A model generated the notes under the pieces. That model did not search any database. It was not told where the DNA came from and saw only the letters and a program-made list of their open reading frames with translations. A stretch of 30,551 nucleotides of DNA from Anaerotignum sp. (GTDB taxonomy: Bacteria > Bacillota > Clostridia > Lachnospirales > Anaerotignaceae). Made by a program: the position numbers and the translations under genes. The DNA is taken from the NCBI GenBank assembly GCA_020024255.1, contig JAHHTX010000012.1, forward strand, positions 1 through 30,551. The letters run 5' to 3'. Positions 30,201-30,551 of the stretch are shown here, in pieces; the first letter of the stretch is position 1; the number at the start of each line of letters is the position of its first letter.

Positions 30201-30551
30201 ATGAAAGAATATCTACAAATTCCCAGAAAAGCAAAAAGAACTTTTGCGTTTTTTATGGCATTTTTTATGTTAATTGCATCTGGAAATACTTTTGCCTATG
30301 CAAATTCAGAAGGATTACATAATGATGAAACCGGTATACATCAGCTAAATAAAAAAATAGATACAGCCTTATATGATGAATGGAAAGCACATGGGAAAGC
30401 ATCTATCATTGTTGTGATGAAAGAACAGCCTGATGTAGATAAAATGGAGCGGAAAGCAATGCGTCTTTCTAATACGGACGAGTTATCCGATACAGAGAAA
30501 GAAAACGAAATTCGCAATTATGTTGTTACGAATTTACAAGAAGAAACAGAA
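30201..30551 (+). CDS. Secreted protein, N-terminal part; probably subtilisin-family protease
   Basis: The gene runs off the window's right edge after 117 codons. It begins with a typical signal peptide: a basic start, a hydrophobic core (FAFFMAFFMLIA) and an AYA cleavage site near residue 34. The mature start has the pattern KIDTALYDEWKAHGKASIIV followed by VMKEQPDVDKMERKA, and then NYVVTNLQEE. This resembles the inhibitory prodomain of large secreted S8 serine proteases (K.D..L...F...GK...IV..KEQ.D..K). The catalytic Asp-His-Ser domain is outside the window, so the call is provisional. GGAGGAAAAA precedes the ATG. Another cell-surface protein with a similar N-terminus is possible. Confidence 0.65.
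   Translation, partial: MKEYLQIPRKAKRTFAFFMAFFMLIASGNTFAYANSEGLHNDETGIHQLNKKIDTALYDEWKAHGKASIIVVMKEQPDVDKMERKAMRLSNTDELSDTEKENEIRNYVVTNLQEETE

Overview
The window is a low-to-moderate GC segment of a spore-forming anaerobic Firmicute, almost certainly class Clostridia. The evidence is an intact sigK, the spoIIAA-spoIIAB-sigF operon, consensus AGGAGG ribosome binding sites, the clostridial order rsh-dtd-hemZ-hisS, and an LPxTG adhesin with its own sortase. A Lachnospirales-like relative is my guess; the genus cannot be fixed from sequence alone.

Layout. (1) Positions 1-4592: the 3' part of a (p)ppGpp synthetase/hydrolase gene, then dtd, hemZ and hisS, ending in a terminator. (2) 4593-6401: an accessory insert with a decayed IS30-type transposase start, then an Xre-type repressor under a consensus promoter surrounded by three matching palindromes, two small membrane proteins and a possible third. 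(3) 6402-7850: a diaminopimelate decarboxylase on the minus strand, with a dyad over its -35 box. (4) 7957-10277: a short KdpD-like kinase and KdpE-like regulator with no potassium pump nearby. (5) 10276-13362, minus strand: folC, a 52-residue protein, and a zinc-ribbon/TPR membrane protein, sharing a large hairpin terminator with kdpE. (6) 13388-17067: mltG (with five 16-residue repeats in its cytoplasmic tail), trmR and a U32-family trhP. (7) 17085-19567: sigK facing away from spoIIAA-spoIIAB-sigF. (8) 19568-26258: an 843-bp gene-free stretch with a second IS30-like relic, a consensus promoter and a structured leader, then a 1676-residue LPQTG adhesin and a sortase. (9) 26589-28191: a MATE transporter whose promoter overlaps a Fur/PerR-like box. 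(10) 28311-29910, minus strand: a MarR regulator overlapping an Old-Yellow-Enzyme-like Fe-S flavoprotein by 4 nt, with a palindrome in its leader. (11) 30106-end: the start of a secreted protein resembling the prodomain of a subtilisin-like protease.

How the parts relate. Regions 1, 3 and 5-7 are core: stringent response, tRNA quality control and modification, heme, folate, lysine/peptidoglycan precursors, cell-wall synthesis termination and sporulation. Regions 2 and 8-11 look accessory. They are short cassettes, most with their own promoter and a candidate operator, and two are preceded by insertion-sequence debris. The least explained items are the Xre/membrane cassette with its three-operator promoter, and the adhesin-sortase pair with its long leader, Cys/His-rich N-terminus and expandable 15-bp repeat.
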